Shown piece after piece: positions 47,804 through 56,843 of a stretch of 64,000 bases of DNA. Each line of letters starts with the position of its first letter. The stretch's first letter is position 1. Location of the stretch: positions 731,067-795,066 of the forward strand of contig AP019861.1 of assembly GCA_013426755.1 (NCBI GenBank). The letters run 5' to 3'. The position numbers were made by a program, and so were the translations under genes. The notes under the pieces are model-generated. The model ran no database searches and was not told where the DNA came from. It saw only the letters and a program-made list of their open reading frames with translations. The stretch comes from Spirochaetota bacterium. GTDB taxonomy: Bacteria > Spirochaetota > UBA12135 > COTS27.

Positions 47804-48225
47804 CGTATTTTCTTAATATCGAACTAAGGAATACTTTCCCATAGCGCTTTTTTTATGCATTTTAGGGTAGAAAATAGGGTAGAAAATTGATTCCAGCCAC
47901 AGTAGTATAGCATAGCGTAGCATAAAATAGCGTAGCATGGAATAGCATAGCGTAAAATAGCGTAAAACTCTGGCAATCATCAAAGTTCTTTAAAGCCGCC
48001 GTTTCATATCACCAAGTCTATGCAGCGATGATTGACTTAGAGAATATCAAAATAATAATTGACCTGGGGAATATCAAAAATCCCTAGTAAAAACACTGCA
48101 AGGAGCTATAAATTTCTTATTATTACGCCCCATTTAAATATATACCCCTAAAATAATTACCCCTATTTTTAGGTTCAATGGGCATTGTCCGTATATAGAT
48201 AGCAAGTGCGTTATCGCATAAAAAT
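47804..48225. repeat. Gap between efp and murD with short repeats
   Basis: No gene. 'tagcgtagcataaaa' variants repeat at about 47905-47968, and 'attgacttagagaatatcaaaa' occurs twice near 48029 and 48058. A 7-bp AT-rich stem (cctaaaa/ttttagg, about 48148-48174) behind efp is a weak terminator candidate. Confidence 0.65.
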
Positions 48226-48798
48226 TTATTCTTTATAGCGTTCGCTGTATTCGCCTGTATCTGTATTAATGACGATTTTATCGCCTGTCTGAATAAATAA
48301 CGGCGCTTGAATGTCCGCTCCTGTTTCAATTTTCACAGGACGATAGGCATTTGAAACAGTGTCTCCTTTAATAGCAGGCGGAGCGTGCGTGACTTCAAAG
48401 ACCATTTTTGTTTTAATAAAATTCACGGCAATAACTTCTTCTTCAATAATAAGTAACATCAGCTCAGCTTCTTGCTTTAAAAAGCGAATGATCTCTTCAC
48501 CGATAACCTCAGGGGTAAGTTCGTGCTGTTCGTAAGTCTCGCTTTCCAAAAAGACGTACTTATTGCTCTGTTTGTAGAGAAAAGTTGCATTTTTGCGTTC
48601 CGTTTCAACGAGTTCTATTTTCTCACCAGATTTGAACGTTTTCTCACTGGTCCGTCCAGTAACGATCTCTTTGAGTTTCGTCCGATAAAAAGCAGACCCT
48701 TTGCCAGGACTTACAAAAAATACACTCTGCACAAAATAGAGCTTCTGTTCATAGCGAATCGCTACACCTTTTTTTAAACTCGTTGTATCACTTATCAT
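48226..48798 (-). CDS. efp: Elongation factor P
   Basis: Relieves ribosome stalling at polyproline stretches. 190 residues, normal three-domain layout. SPGKGSAFYRTKLKEI carries the conserved Lys in the PGKG loop (about residue 32) that is modified in many bacteria; the C-terminal domain has FIQTGDKIVINTDTGEYSERY, normally 'G..i.vdT.tgeY..R'. Several proteins here have Pro runs (the FliG-like protein, DHFR insert), which fits a need for EF-P. No epmA/epmB modification genes are in the window. Confidence 0.95.
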   Translation of the reverse strand: MISDTTSLKKGVAIRYEQKLYFVQSVFFVSPGKGSAFYRTKLKEIVTGRTSEKTFKSGEKIELVETERKNATFLYKQSNKYVFLESETYEQHELTPEVIGEEIIRFLKQEAELMLLIIEEEVIAVNFIKTKMVFEVTHAPPAIKGDTVSNAYRPVKIETGADIQAPLFIQTGDKIVINTDTGEYSERYKE

Positions 48799-48867
48799 TA
48801 TAACAAATACTATTTACCGATTGCTAGTTAGCGATGATTACTTTTTCTTAGGGGCTTATTAGCACAC

Positions 48868-48913
48868 ACAAACGGGCTAACTGCTAGCGAAGTCTAGCAG
48901 TTAGCCCGTTTGT
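48868..48913 (-). terminator. Perfect 20-bp hairpin behind the sugar-binding protein gene
   Basis: acaaacgggctaactgctag (48868-48887) is the exact reverse complement of 48894-48913, with a 6-base loop. It lies about 60 bases past the stop of the minus-strand sugar-binding protein gene and before efp. No strong U-run follows on either strand, so it may be a terminator with a weak tail, an mRNA 3' stabiliser, or a protein site. Confidence 0.55.
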
Positions 48914-48975
48914 ATATACAGTTTATATGTAATGTGTGTGGCTGATGACTGAATTTACGCTACTATTAAGTAAGC

Positions 48976-50229
48976 TTAGAGGCTACCGTAGACGCGTTCT
49001 CGCGCAGCTTCGAGGCGTGTTAAAATATCATCGCTCCGTGAAGGATCAATCATAAATTCTTGAAATCCTTTCATGCCTTCCTTAGCCATATCAGGATCAC
49101 TGTCTCGGTCATAAAATTGTGCAGTGCCATCTGCTGTTGAGAGTACGCTGAGACCTGCTTCTAGGAAGGGATCGCCTGCTAGCGTTGAAGCCTCTTTATT
49201 GGGAGGGATCTGCTTGAGCTCTTCATTGTAGGCTGTTTGGACTTCTGCCTGTGCCATAAAGGATAGGAATTTCTTAGCGGCTACTTTGTTCTTAGCCTTG
49301 CTAGGGATATGCAGTGTGTCTGTGGGTGCGTCTTCGAATACGCCTACATTGGTATTAATGATAGGGAATTGAAAATAACTCATTGAACTTTGTAAGTTTT
49401 CAGGAAAACCTGGGACAATGAAATTACCTATTAAGTACATTGCCGCTCGACCGTCATAGAGGAATTTTTGCGCTTCCTGCCACGAATACGAACTGTGGTC
49501 TTTGAGGTAGTAGTCTTTGCGAATAAATTCGCCCCACGTCTTAAAGACCTCTTTCACGCGATCATCCGTGTAAGCCACTCTTCCTTCCATAAGGTCAATG
49601 TGAAACGCTAGCCCATTGATACGAAGATTTAAATAATCAAACCATCCTGCTGCTGTCCACAGAAATTTTGTTCCAATCGTCACAGGAGTCACGCCATTAC
49701 TTTTTAGCTTTTCACACGCCGCTAAATATTCGTCCCACGTCTTAGGCACGGCTATGCCTAGTTTATCAAAAATATCTTTTCTATAATAAACACCCCAATG
49801 ATAATAACTGAATGGAACGCCATATTGCTTGCCGTCTACAGTTAGCGAATCCTTAGTCGAGGACATTTTTTCATATAAACCGTTGTCCTGCCAAACGTCG
49901 CTTACATCGGCGAACAGATCGCGTTTGACAAACGTATTCATTCTATTACCAGCAAACCAATAGACCACATCGGGAGGATCCCCAGGCAACCATGTTCGAA
50001 TCGCTGTTTTATACGCTTCATGATCGTATTCATTGAGCGTTACCTCTATTTTAGGGTTTTCTGATTTAAACTGCTCAATGGCAACACGGAGGGCTTCCTT
50101 AGGAGCGGGGTCCGATTGGTTGCTATTTATCACGAGTTTTGTATCATCAGAACCACATGATATCACAAACATTGCTGCTGTGATGAGTAACAATGCTATC
50201 TTTGAAAGATAAACGTTATTTTTCTTCAT
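48976..50229 (-). CDS. ABC transporter sugar-binding lipoprotein
   Basis: Extracytoplasmic solute-binding protein of the MalE-type family, 417 residues. Lipoprotein signal ends MFVISC. The mature part has AIEQFKSENPKIEVTLNEYDHEAYKTAIRTWLPG, DVVYWFAGNRMNTFV, YGVPFSYYHWGVYYRKDIFDKLGIAVPKTWDEYL, AMYLIGNF, and the hinge-and-pocket order of family 1 sugar binders. It likely serves the permeases at 54.7-56.7 kb and the ATPase at 53-54.2 kb. With GH42 and GH4 glycosidases beside it, galactosides are the probable ligands, by inference. Confidence 0.9.
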   Translation of the reverse strand: MKKNNVYLSKIALLLITAAMFVISCGSDDTKLVINSNQSDPAPKEALRVAIEQFKSENPKIEVTLNEYDHEAYKTAIRTWLPGDPPDVVYWFAGNRMNTFVKRDLFADVSDVWQDNGLYEKMSSTKDSLTVDGKQYGVPFSYYHWGVYYRKDIFDKLGIAVPKTWDEYLAACEKLKSNGVTPVTIGTKFLWTAAGWFDYLNLRINGLAFHIDLMEGRVAYTDDRVKEVFKTWGEFIRKDYYLKDHSSYSWQEAQKFLYDGRAAMYLIGNFIVPGFPENLQSSMSYFQFPIINTNVGVFEDAPTDTLHIPSKAKNKVAAKKFLSFMAQAEVQTAYNEELKQIPPNKEASTLAGDPFLEAGLSVLSTADGTAQFYDRDSDPDMAKEGMKGFQEFMIDPSRSDDILTRLEAARERVYGSL

Positions 50230-50504
50230 ATAGTCTTCTCTCTACTGTTAAAGTATGATTTTATATTGAATCTGAATAGGTTTTATACGTGTGCATTAAA
50301 TAATAAGGGTCTGTCGGTACAGATCCATCTTCGTTTTCTATACAATAAATTTTTATAAGTAGCTTTTCTAAACAATCTGCAGATGCCTTTGTTTTTGACT
50401 CTATTTACAGTTATCAGCGTTATATAGTAATTATAACCTTATCTTTAAAAAATCACTTAGAAATATTGTTTTTATGGCAAATTGGTGATTATGGGGTATT
50501 TTCT

Positions 50505-52949
50505 TCAATTGGATACATTCCAGATACTCACATCTCCTGCACAGAGTTTTTCATTGCCGATAATCCACTTTATATCAAAATGAGCTGCATTGGAATTGCG
50601 GTTAGTGTTACTGTTATTATCTGGCGGTAAAATCGGGAGGATAACATCCTCTTTACTGTAATTGCAAGCGAAATAAAGTCCATTTCTAAATGATATTCTG
50701 ATCCCCTTAGGAAGGGGGAAGAAGCTTTCTGCTAACCGTGATTCTCGTCTTAGGGCTAAAATCTCGCGGATCTTATTTCCAGTGTTAGAATTGAGGCTAT
50801 TGTCATTGATTTTTGCCGTATTGTCATTAAAGAGTGTATTTAAGAAATACACGATAAGCTCTCGTGAAGGAAGACCATGAAAATTATAACAACTTCCTGT
50901 AAACACATTGTGTTTAGGATGGGTATTATGGACAGAGTTCGTTTCATGGTGGTGATGATTTACTGTAATAGCAGGGTCCCCATTCATAAAACGGGCAATG
51001 ATCTGCAGGGTATGATTTTCTTTTTTATTAGAGGGCTCATCGCTAGGGATAATGCATTTTTCGATCCAACTTGTCATGGTGAGATGAGTTGCTAGCGGTT
51101 TTCCTTCTAAATGCAGGGCATTGGGTCTATTTTGGGCGAATAAAGTCGCTTCTTCAAATCGGATAGGGTAGTCTATTGCCGGCGGCAGTGTTGCTGCCAT
51201 AGGGGTACGCACTCCCATAAGGTCTTGCAGTAGCCCTGGCGGAAGATTGGGAGCTAGATTATTCTCTTCATCCAGGGAACCACTACGCGCGCCGACGATT
51301 AAAATCCCTCCTGTTTTTTTAACGAACTGGTCTAGCAGTGCGCTGCACTCTGGTGTGATAATGGCATTGCTTGGGAGAATAACTACATTATACTCGGTTA
51401 AATGTTCAATACTACCGGGTACAGTAAGTTTAGCAGGTGATAGAAAATCAACATCCACTCCCAATGTCCTAAGTCCACTGTACCATTTATAGGTTTCTTT
51501 AAGAAAATTGTACCCAGCTCCCTGTGGCGTGATCTGATAAGCCCAGCTCGATGGGTAATCGTAGACAATGGCTACTTTACTGCGAGCGCTCGTTAAGCCG
51601 GTGGTAGAGTTATTGGAATTTTCAGTTGCTTTTTTGACGAGGCTTAGTTCTTTGCTTAGGTGCTCGATGTCTGCTAGCGTTTGGGTCGGTGTGTCATCAC
51701 TGTAAAGCAAGGCACTGTGATACTGTTCTTGGGCTTTTCTGTTCTGTCGGTACCTAAAAAATGAGACGACATCCGCTCCATGTGCAAAAGCTTCCCACGT
51801 CCACATCCGCTGCGCACTTCGCGTTGGAACTTCTCTACTCCGATAAGGTATAGGGTTGTAATGCCCCCAATTAACAGGGCCGGGCTGTAATTCCATCACC
51901 CACCATCCCAATCGACCCATGCTCCGATATAAATCGTGATGCAAGGCAGAAAAATCAGGATCGCCCTTGTCAAAAAAATATTCTTGATCCGCACGAGTAC
52001 TGCCTTCGTTATTCGTATTTAAAGAAATTTCACTCAAATACCCCAATGGATAATTATCCCACGCTGCAATGTCTAAATCTGCGCTAATCTGGTAGTGATC
52101 AAACCCAGTCTCACCACCCATAAAGTTATGAATAATAGGTTTAGCGAGATTGTCTTTATCCCTATAAGAGCGAATGATCTTACACTGGAGGGCGTTAAAT
52201 TTCTTAACCTGCGCCGATGAGAACGTTCTAAACGCGAGCATGTGCGCTGGATTCTTCTGTGCTACCGTACGACTGGGAAGTTCTATTTCATCAAACGTAT
52301 TATACGTTTGACTCCAAAAAGCATTTCCCCAGTCATCATTGAGTTTTTCAATGTTTTTATACTTCGCTTTAAGCCACGTGCGAAATGCTTCAAGCGTAAA
52401 TGAGGCATAACAGAGCGTCGTTTGATGACAACCGTATTCATTGTCCGTTTGCCATGCGCCTAAGGCATCATGCCCACTGTAGCGTTCACACAGCAACGTC
52501 ACAATGCGCTCTGCTTCACGGAGATAGACTTTGCTAGCAAAAGAATAATGCCGCCTGGAACCAAATTGGCGGCGGTTTCCATTTTCATCGCAAGGTAGTA
52601 TTTGACCTGGATTTTCATCGATAAGCCATTTCGGTGGGGTCGCTGTAGGGGTGCATAGGATGATTTTTAGGTCTAACTTAGCCGCTTCATCGAGCACTCT
52701 ATCTAGTAATTGCCAATCAAACTTAGCACGACGTCTTTCATACGTACTCCACATAAACTCACCTACCCGAACCCATGTTATGCCAACCTTCTTCATAAGG
52801 GCTAGATCACACTTTATTTGTTCGTAGATCGCTTCACGGTTATTGTTTGAATTGCTGGCGAATTCAGTTGTAGGTGCAGTCCTGCTTTTAGAACTGGATT
52901 GGGTTTTGAGTTCAATTTGTTCTGGATAGTAACAGACGGCTAATTCCAT
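50505..52949 (-). CDS. GH42 beta-galactosidase
   Basis: Cleaves terminal beta-galactosides; no signal peptide, so cytoplasmic. 814 residues. GH42 blocks: AVCYYPEQ at the N-terminus, WVRVGEFMWSTYE, CTPTATPPKWL, the acid/base Glu in WQTDNEYGC (about 170), FDHYQISADLDIAAWDNYPLG, and the nucleophile Glu in WWVMELQPGPVNWG (about 353). The middle trimerisation domain (YNVVILPSNAIITPE, GARSGSLDEEN) and the beta C-terminal domain follow. About 120 residues longer than typical, through Asn/Ser/His-rich inserts (near 15-35, 445, 660-690, 725-740 and 780-792). Placed between the binding protein and ATPase of the ABC system. Confidence 0.93.
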   Translation of the reverse strand: MELAVCYYPEQIELKTQSSSKSRTAPTTEFASNSNNNREAIYEQIKCDLALMKKVGITWVRVGEFMWSTYERRRAKFDWQLLDRVLDEAAKLDLKIILCTPTATPPKWLIDENPGQILPCDENGNRRQFGSRRHYSFASKVYLREAERIVTLLCERYSGHDALGAWQTDNEYGCHQTTLCYASFTLEAFRTWLKAKYKNIEKLNDDWGNAFWSQTYNTFDEIELPSRTVAQKNPAHMLAFRTFSSAQVKKFNALQCKIIRSYRDKDNLAKPIIHNFMGGETGFDHYQISADLDIAAWDNYPLGYLSEISLNTNNEGSTRADQEYFFDKGDPDFSALHHDLYRSMGRLGWWVMELQPGPVNWGHYNPIPYRSREVPTRSAQRMWTWEAFAHGADVVSFFRYRQNRKAQEQYHSALLYSDDTPTQTLADIEHLSKELSLVKKATENSNNSTTGLTSARSKVAIVYDYPSSWAYQITPQGAGYNFLKETYKWYSGLRTLGVDVDFLSPAKLTVPGSIEHLTEYNVVILPSNAIITPECSALLDQFVKKTGGILIVGARSGSLDEENNLAPNLPPGLLQDLMGVRTPMAATLPPAIDYPIRFEEATLFAQNRPNALHLEGKPLATHLTMTSWIEKCIIPSDEPSNKKENHTLQIIARFMNGDPAITVNHHHHETNSVHNTHPKHNVFTGSCYNFHGLPSRELIVYFLNTLFNDNTAKINDNSLNSNTGNKIREILALRRESRLAESFFPLPKGIRISFRNGLYFACNYSKEDVILPILPPDNNSNTNRNSNAAHFDIKWIIGNEKLCAGDVSIWNVSN

Positions 52950-53013
52950 TGTAATGGGTAAAAAGGTGCAGTGGGTAAAATTGTCTTAGGGCGTCGTTAA
53001 TCTTGGGGCGTCG

Positions 53014-54240
53014 TTAATTGAGCGCTGCTCCGTTAGGTCTAAACAGATGCATGTATTTCAACGGAATATGTAAGGTGATCTGTTCGTGTTTTTTAAACAA
53101 TTGACGATTATCAATGTTCACAACCATTGTGGCTAGCTCTGTCGTTAAAAAGGGATTTTTCATGTACAGATAGGATAGATTGCCCAGATATTCAATGACG
53201 TCAATCTTACTCGTAAAGAGTAGCGGACTGTCCATTGTTTCTAAGAGATGAGTTGGGTCTTCTTTATCTGTGGCTGGCGCGGTCGATTGGGTTGCTGTAA
53301 TATTCTCTGGTCTGCATCCGACTTTAATTTCTGTTCCTTTGAGTGCTCCAATGTCATCGAGGTTTAATTTGAGGCTCTTTCTACGGGCGGCAGTAACCGT
53401 TATTTTACGGTAATGGTCACGTTCTGTTTCGCTAGCAGCTAGATTTTTGAAACAGATAACGTATTCGGCGCTTCCGTCATTTAGGACATTGATATCATTT
53501 AGCGTAGCGGGATAGAAATTCATCTTCGGTGACCCAATAAAGCCAGCAACGAATTCATTGTCGGGATGAAGGTAGAGCTCACTGGGAGTGCCCGTCTGTT
53601 CTATGTTCCCATTTTTTAAAACGACTATTCTGTCAGCTAGCGTCATCGCTTCGACTTGATCGTGCGTCACGTAGATCATGGTCGCTGCTACCGATTCTCT
53701 GAGTTTAGCGATCTCTAGTCGCATCTCGACACGTAATTTAGCGTCTAGGTTCGATAACGGTTCATCGAACAAGAAGATCTTAGGTTTCCTGACAAAAGCC
53801 CTCCCGATCGCTACGCGTTGTTTCTGTCCGCCTGAGAGTTCCTTAGGTTTTTGCATGAGCACGTGTTCTAGCCGTAAGATAGCCGCTGCTTCTTTAACGC
53901 GGGCATCTATTTCATCGTGATTTAATTTTTTTTCCATTTTAAGCGAGAACGCCATGTTTTCATAGGCATTCATGTGCGGGTACAATGCATACGATTGAAA
54001 TACCATAGCAATTTCACGTCCAGCAGGATCACGTTCATTGACGCGCTCGTTATCAATCGCAATCTCTCCAGCCGTCACGTCTTCTAATCCTGCTATCATG
54101 CGCAGTAACGTTGACTTGCCACAGCCAGACGGACCCACAAGGACAATGAACTCTTCACTCTCTATATCGAGATTAAATCCCTCGATAATACGCGTTCTTC
54201 CAAAATGTTTAGCTATGTTTTTTAATGTGAGCTTAGCCAT
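53014..54240 (-). CDS. ABC transporter ATPase, MalK/UgpC/MsmX type
   Basis: Energises carbohydrate uptake. From ATG 54240 about 408 residues; an earlier start at 54330 would add 30 unrelated residues. Walker [12 protein letters not shown]-loop [10 protein letters not shown], signature [14 protein letters not shown], Walker [17 protein letters not shown] and H-loop [10 protein letters not shown]. The C-terminal regulatory TOBE domain (about 245-408) includes [12 protein letters not shown] and VGCRPENI and is interrupted by Thr/Asp-rich insertions. Such ATPases often serve several sugar permeases. Divergent from the permease genes. Confidence 0.93.
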   Translation of the reverse strand: MAKLTLKNIAKHFGRTRIIEGFNLDIESEEFIVLVGPSGCGKSTLLRMIAGLEDVTAGEIAIDNERVNERDPAGREIAMVFQSYALYPHMNAYENMAFSLKMEKKLNHDEIDARVKEAAAILRLEHVLMQKPKELSGGQKQRVAIGRAFVRKPKIFLFDEPLSNLDAKLRVEMRLEIAKLRESVAATMIYVTHDQVEAMTLADRIVVLKNGNIEQTGTPSELYLHPDNEFVAGFIGSPKMNFYPATLNDINVLNDGSAEYVICFKNLAASETERDHYRKITVTAARRKSLKLNLDDIGALKGTEIKVGCRPENITATQSTAPATDKEDPTHLLETMDSPLLFTSKIDVIEYLGNLSYLYMKNPFLTTELATMVVNIDNRQLFKKHEQITLHIPLKYMHLFRPNGAALN

Positions 54241-54718
54241 AATTACATGTCTTCTTAATACATCTATAAAAAAGCAAATAGGTTTTAGCGAATAGATTAA
54301 GGTTATGCAGCAAGCTACAAAAGGTAGCAATGTGCTTAATTTATCCGTAAAAAATTCTCTATCACATTATAATATTAAAATACATAAACCTTGCCTTTTT
54401 AATGATAGATAGTCTTACAGGTATTTCGGATGCTTAATCAAAATTTACATAAAGCTAAAAAAAATAAAAAAGACGACTTTTATACTCAACTCGAAGATAT
54501 AGAAAAAGAGTTGATATTAATGTAGTGTATTAATTAATTGATCCCAGTAGAAAATATCAATATATAATACATTGACGAGGGTTTAGGCAATGAGTTTTTA
54601 TGTTAGAGAAATATACGGACTTGATCCCAATGCATTAGTTAATGGAACGTGAGGCGGGAACTGATTAAAATTGGGAATTGATTAAAATTGGAAACTTATT
54701 AAAAAGTTCTGGGGGTCA
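54241..54718. promoter_or_regulatory. Divergent control region of the sugar ABC genes
   Basis: 478 bases between the minus-strand ATPase and plus-strand permeases, so it must hold promoters for both directions. No gene. Candidates only: a palindromic ATTAATTAAT at about 54530, and a 'tatataatacattgacgagg' stretch near 54560-54580 that contains TATAAT-like and TTGACG-like hexamers. 'gggaattgattaaaattgg' is duplicated before the permease. No operator could be assigned to a known repressor. Confidence 0.4.
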
Positions 54719-54721
54719 ATG

Positions 54722-55636
54722 ATGAGTAAGTGGGCGTTGTATTGGAAACACAATCAGCAAAAATGGATGCCATTCGTTTTTCTAGCACCTGCGACGCTAT
54801 TTTTTTTGGTATTGATTGTCTATCCGATTGTTGAGAGTTTGCGGCTTAGTTTTTTCAAGTGGGATGGATTGGGTGAGAAGAATTGGGTTGGCGGCGGCAA
54901 TTATGTAGAATTACTCTCAGACCATAGATTCTGGCTCTCCGTCCGCAATACGTTTTACTGGACGGTCTTTTTTCTAATAGCACCTGTGGTGGGATTATTG
55001 CTGGCGATATTTCTCAATCAAAAGATCAGGGGGATTCGGTTTGTAAAATCAATGTTTTTCTTCCCGTTCGTGATTTCGCAAGTTGTTGTGGGGTTAGTGT
55101 TCGCTTGGTTTTATGAGCCGCACAATGGACTTCTCAATGAAGTGCTCAAATTTCTCGGGATGAGTCCTATTGCAATATTGTCGAATGAAAATTGGGTGAC
55201 GTTTGGGATTATTGCTGCTGGGATGTGGCCGCAGGTGGCGTATTGTTTGATTATTTATTTGACGGGGCTATCTGGTTTATCGCCGACTTTGATCGAGGCG
55301 GCGCGGCTTGATCGGGCGAAGGGATGGAAAATGCTTTGGTATATTATCATTCCCCAGTTGCGTTCAGCGACGTTTGTAGCGGTTGTCATCAGTGTGATCG
55401 GAGCGCTTAGGAGTTTTGACCTTATTTCAATCATGACAGGCGGCGGTCCTTATGACAGTTCGAGTGTCTTAGCTTATTTTATGTACGACCAGACGATGTT
55501 CAGTTATCGCATGGGCTATGGCGCTGCGATTGCTAGTGTATTATTTGTGTTAATGGATATTTACATCGTGTATTTTTTAATTCGTCTCTGGCGCGGGGAA
55601 AGAGGGACGTCGGATCGCTCTATTTTAGGAAATTGA
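54722..55636 (+). CDS. ABC sugar permease, MalF/UgpA type
   Basis: About 304 residues with six spans. N-terminal FVFLAPATLFFLVLIVYPIVESL is typical of this permease group, and the cytoplasmic EAA loop reads LIEAARLDRAKGWKMLWYIIIPQL. A GGGGGT element 5 bases upstream favours the ATG at 54722 over the adjacent one at 54719. Partner of the permease 180 bases downstream; substrate inferred as galactoside from context. Confidence 0.93.
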   Translation: MSKWALYWKHNQQKWMPFVFLAPATLFFLVLIVYPIVESLRLSFFKWDGLGEKNWVGGGNYVELLSDHRFWLSVRNTFYWTVFFLIAPVVGLLLAIFLNQKIRGIRFVKSMFFFPFVISQVVVGLVFAWFYEPHNGLLNEVLKFLGMSPIAILSNENWVTFGIIAAGMWPQVAYCLIIYLTGLSGLSPTLIEAARLDRAKGWKMLWYIIIPQLRSATFVAVVISVIGALRSFDLISIMTGGGPYDSSSVLAYFMYDQTMFSYRMGYGAAIASVLFVLMDIYIVYFLIRLWRGERGTSDRSILGN

Positions 55637-55816
55637 GCTACATCAAAAATGGAACAATATTGAGAATTATAGAACAATAACAAGAATTATAGAACAATAT
55701 CGGGAATTATGGAGCAATATTGAGAATTAAGCAATATCACAAAGAGAATAGTAAGCAATGAACCTATTTTTAAACCTATTTTCAATGATTAATAGAAAAC
55801 AAAGCAGGTAAGTAAC
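55637..55816. repeat. 20-base tandem repeat between the permease genes
   Basis: Four imperfect 20-base units (agaattatagaacaatatcg-like) starting at 55663, 55683, 55703 and 55723. No gene; the start of the second permease has AGCAGGTAAG upstream. Confidence 0.8.
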
Positions 55817-56668
55817 ATGTTTCCACGTCCGATAGAAAAACGAGCGGTGCCGTTTCAGGTGAGTTACCGTGTATTAGTGGTGTTAGCATTGGTATTGTGG
55901 ATGCTGCCCTTACTGGCAATAGCAATGACGTCAATTCGGTCATTAGAAGACATTACGACAGGCAATTACTGGGGTTTGCCTAGGGATTGGTCTGTGATTG
56001 ACAATTATCTGGCAATATTTACAGCGTCTAAGATTGGGCGGTATTTATTAAATAGCCTAATAGTAACGATTCCTGCGGTGGCAGGGTCGTTAGCCTTAGC
56101 GACAATGGCAGGGTTTGCATTGGCAAAATATAGGTTTCGTGGCAATTTCTTCATTTTTGCAATGTTTATCGCTGGCAATTTTATTCCATATCAAATTTTA
56201 CTGATTCCTGTACGCGACTTGGCGATTGGAACGAATGTTTACAATACGTTTTGGGCATTGATTCTGTTTCATACGTGTTTTCAGACAGGTTTTTCAATAT
56301 TTTTCATGCGTAATTTTATAGCAGACCTTCCTGATGAGATTATGGAGTCGGCACGTGTCGATGGGGTTGGAGAATGGAAGATATTTGTCTATTTGATTAT
56401 TCCATTACTTAGGCCTGCGCTTGCGGCATTGGGGGTACTTATCTTTACGTTTGTGTGGAATGACTACTTTTGGGCGCTTGTGTTAGTGCAAGACGATGCG
56501 TATCGGCCTATTACGGCGGGGTTGAGTTCATTGCGTGGGCAGTGGATTGCGTCATGGAATTTGATTGCAGCGGGGTCTATTGTGGCGGCATTGCCGCCTG
56601 TGATCATGTTTTTCGTCATGCAAAAACAATTCATCGCTGGGCTTACAATGGGAACAACTAAGGGATAA
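55817..56668 (+). CDS. ABC sugar permease, MalG/UgpE type
   Basis: 283 residues with six spans. EAA loop: IMESARVDGVGEWKIFVYLIIPLLRPALA; C-terminus QKQFIAGLTMGTTKG, the usual end of this family. Works with the preceding permease. Its last 36 bases, including the stop, are repeated just downstream with a 15-base interruption (56676-56727). Confidence 0.94.
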   Translation: MFPRPIEKRAVPFQVSYRVLVVLALVLWMLPLLAIAMTSIRSLEDITTGNYWGLPRDWSVIDNYLAIFTASKIGRYLLNSLIVTIPAVAGSLALATMAGFALAKYRFRGNFFIFAMFIAGNFIPYQILLIPVRDLAIGTNVYNTFWALILFHTCFQTGFSIFFMRNFIADLPDEIMESARVDGVGEWKIFVYLIIPLLRPALAALGVLIFTFVWNDYFWALVLVQDDAYRPITAGLSSLRGQWIASWNLIAAGSIVAALPPVIMFFVMQKQFIAGLTMGTTKG

Positions 56669-56843
56669 GCAGAATATCGCTGGTCTTACAATAGTAGAAT
56701 AGTACGATAGGAACAACTAAGGGATAATAACAAAAATGATCACTGCTTAGTTTTTTTAAGAAAACAACTCTTCAATGGAAATAGCAAAGAAATTAAAAAT
56801 AATTGAAACATTGAAAAATGCTTGAAATATTGAAATATTAGGA
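56669..56843. repeat. Duplicated 3' end of the permease gene
   Basis: The gene end at 56633-56668 (atcgctgggcttacaatg ... gataa) recurs at 56676-56727 with a short insertion in the middle. The copy has no start and is non-coding. The rest of the gap holds 'attgaaatattga' near-repeats before melA. Confidence 0.75.

Noticed and set aside
48123..48329. Separate small gene at the end of efp
   Set aside because: The frame overlaps efp and its product is not family-like; most of it lies in the coding region of EF-P in another frame.
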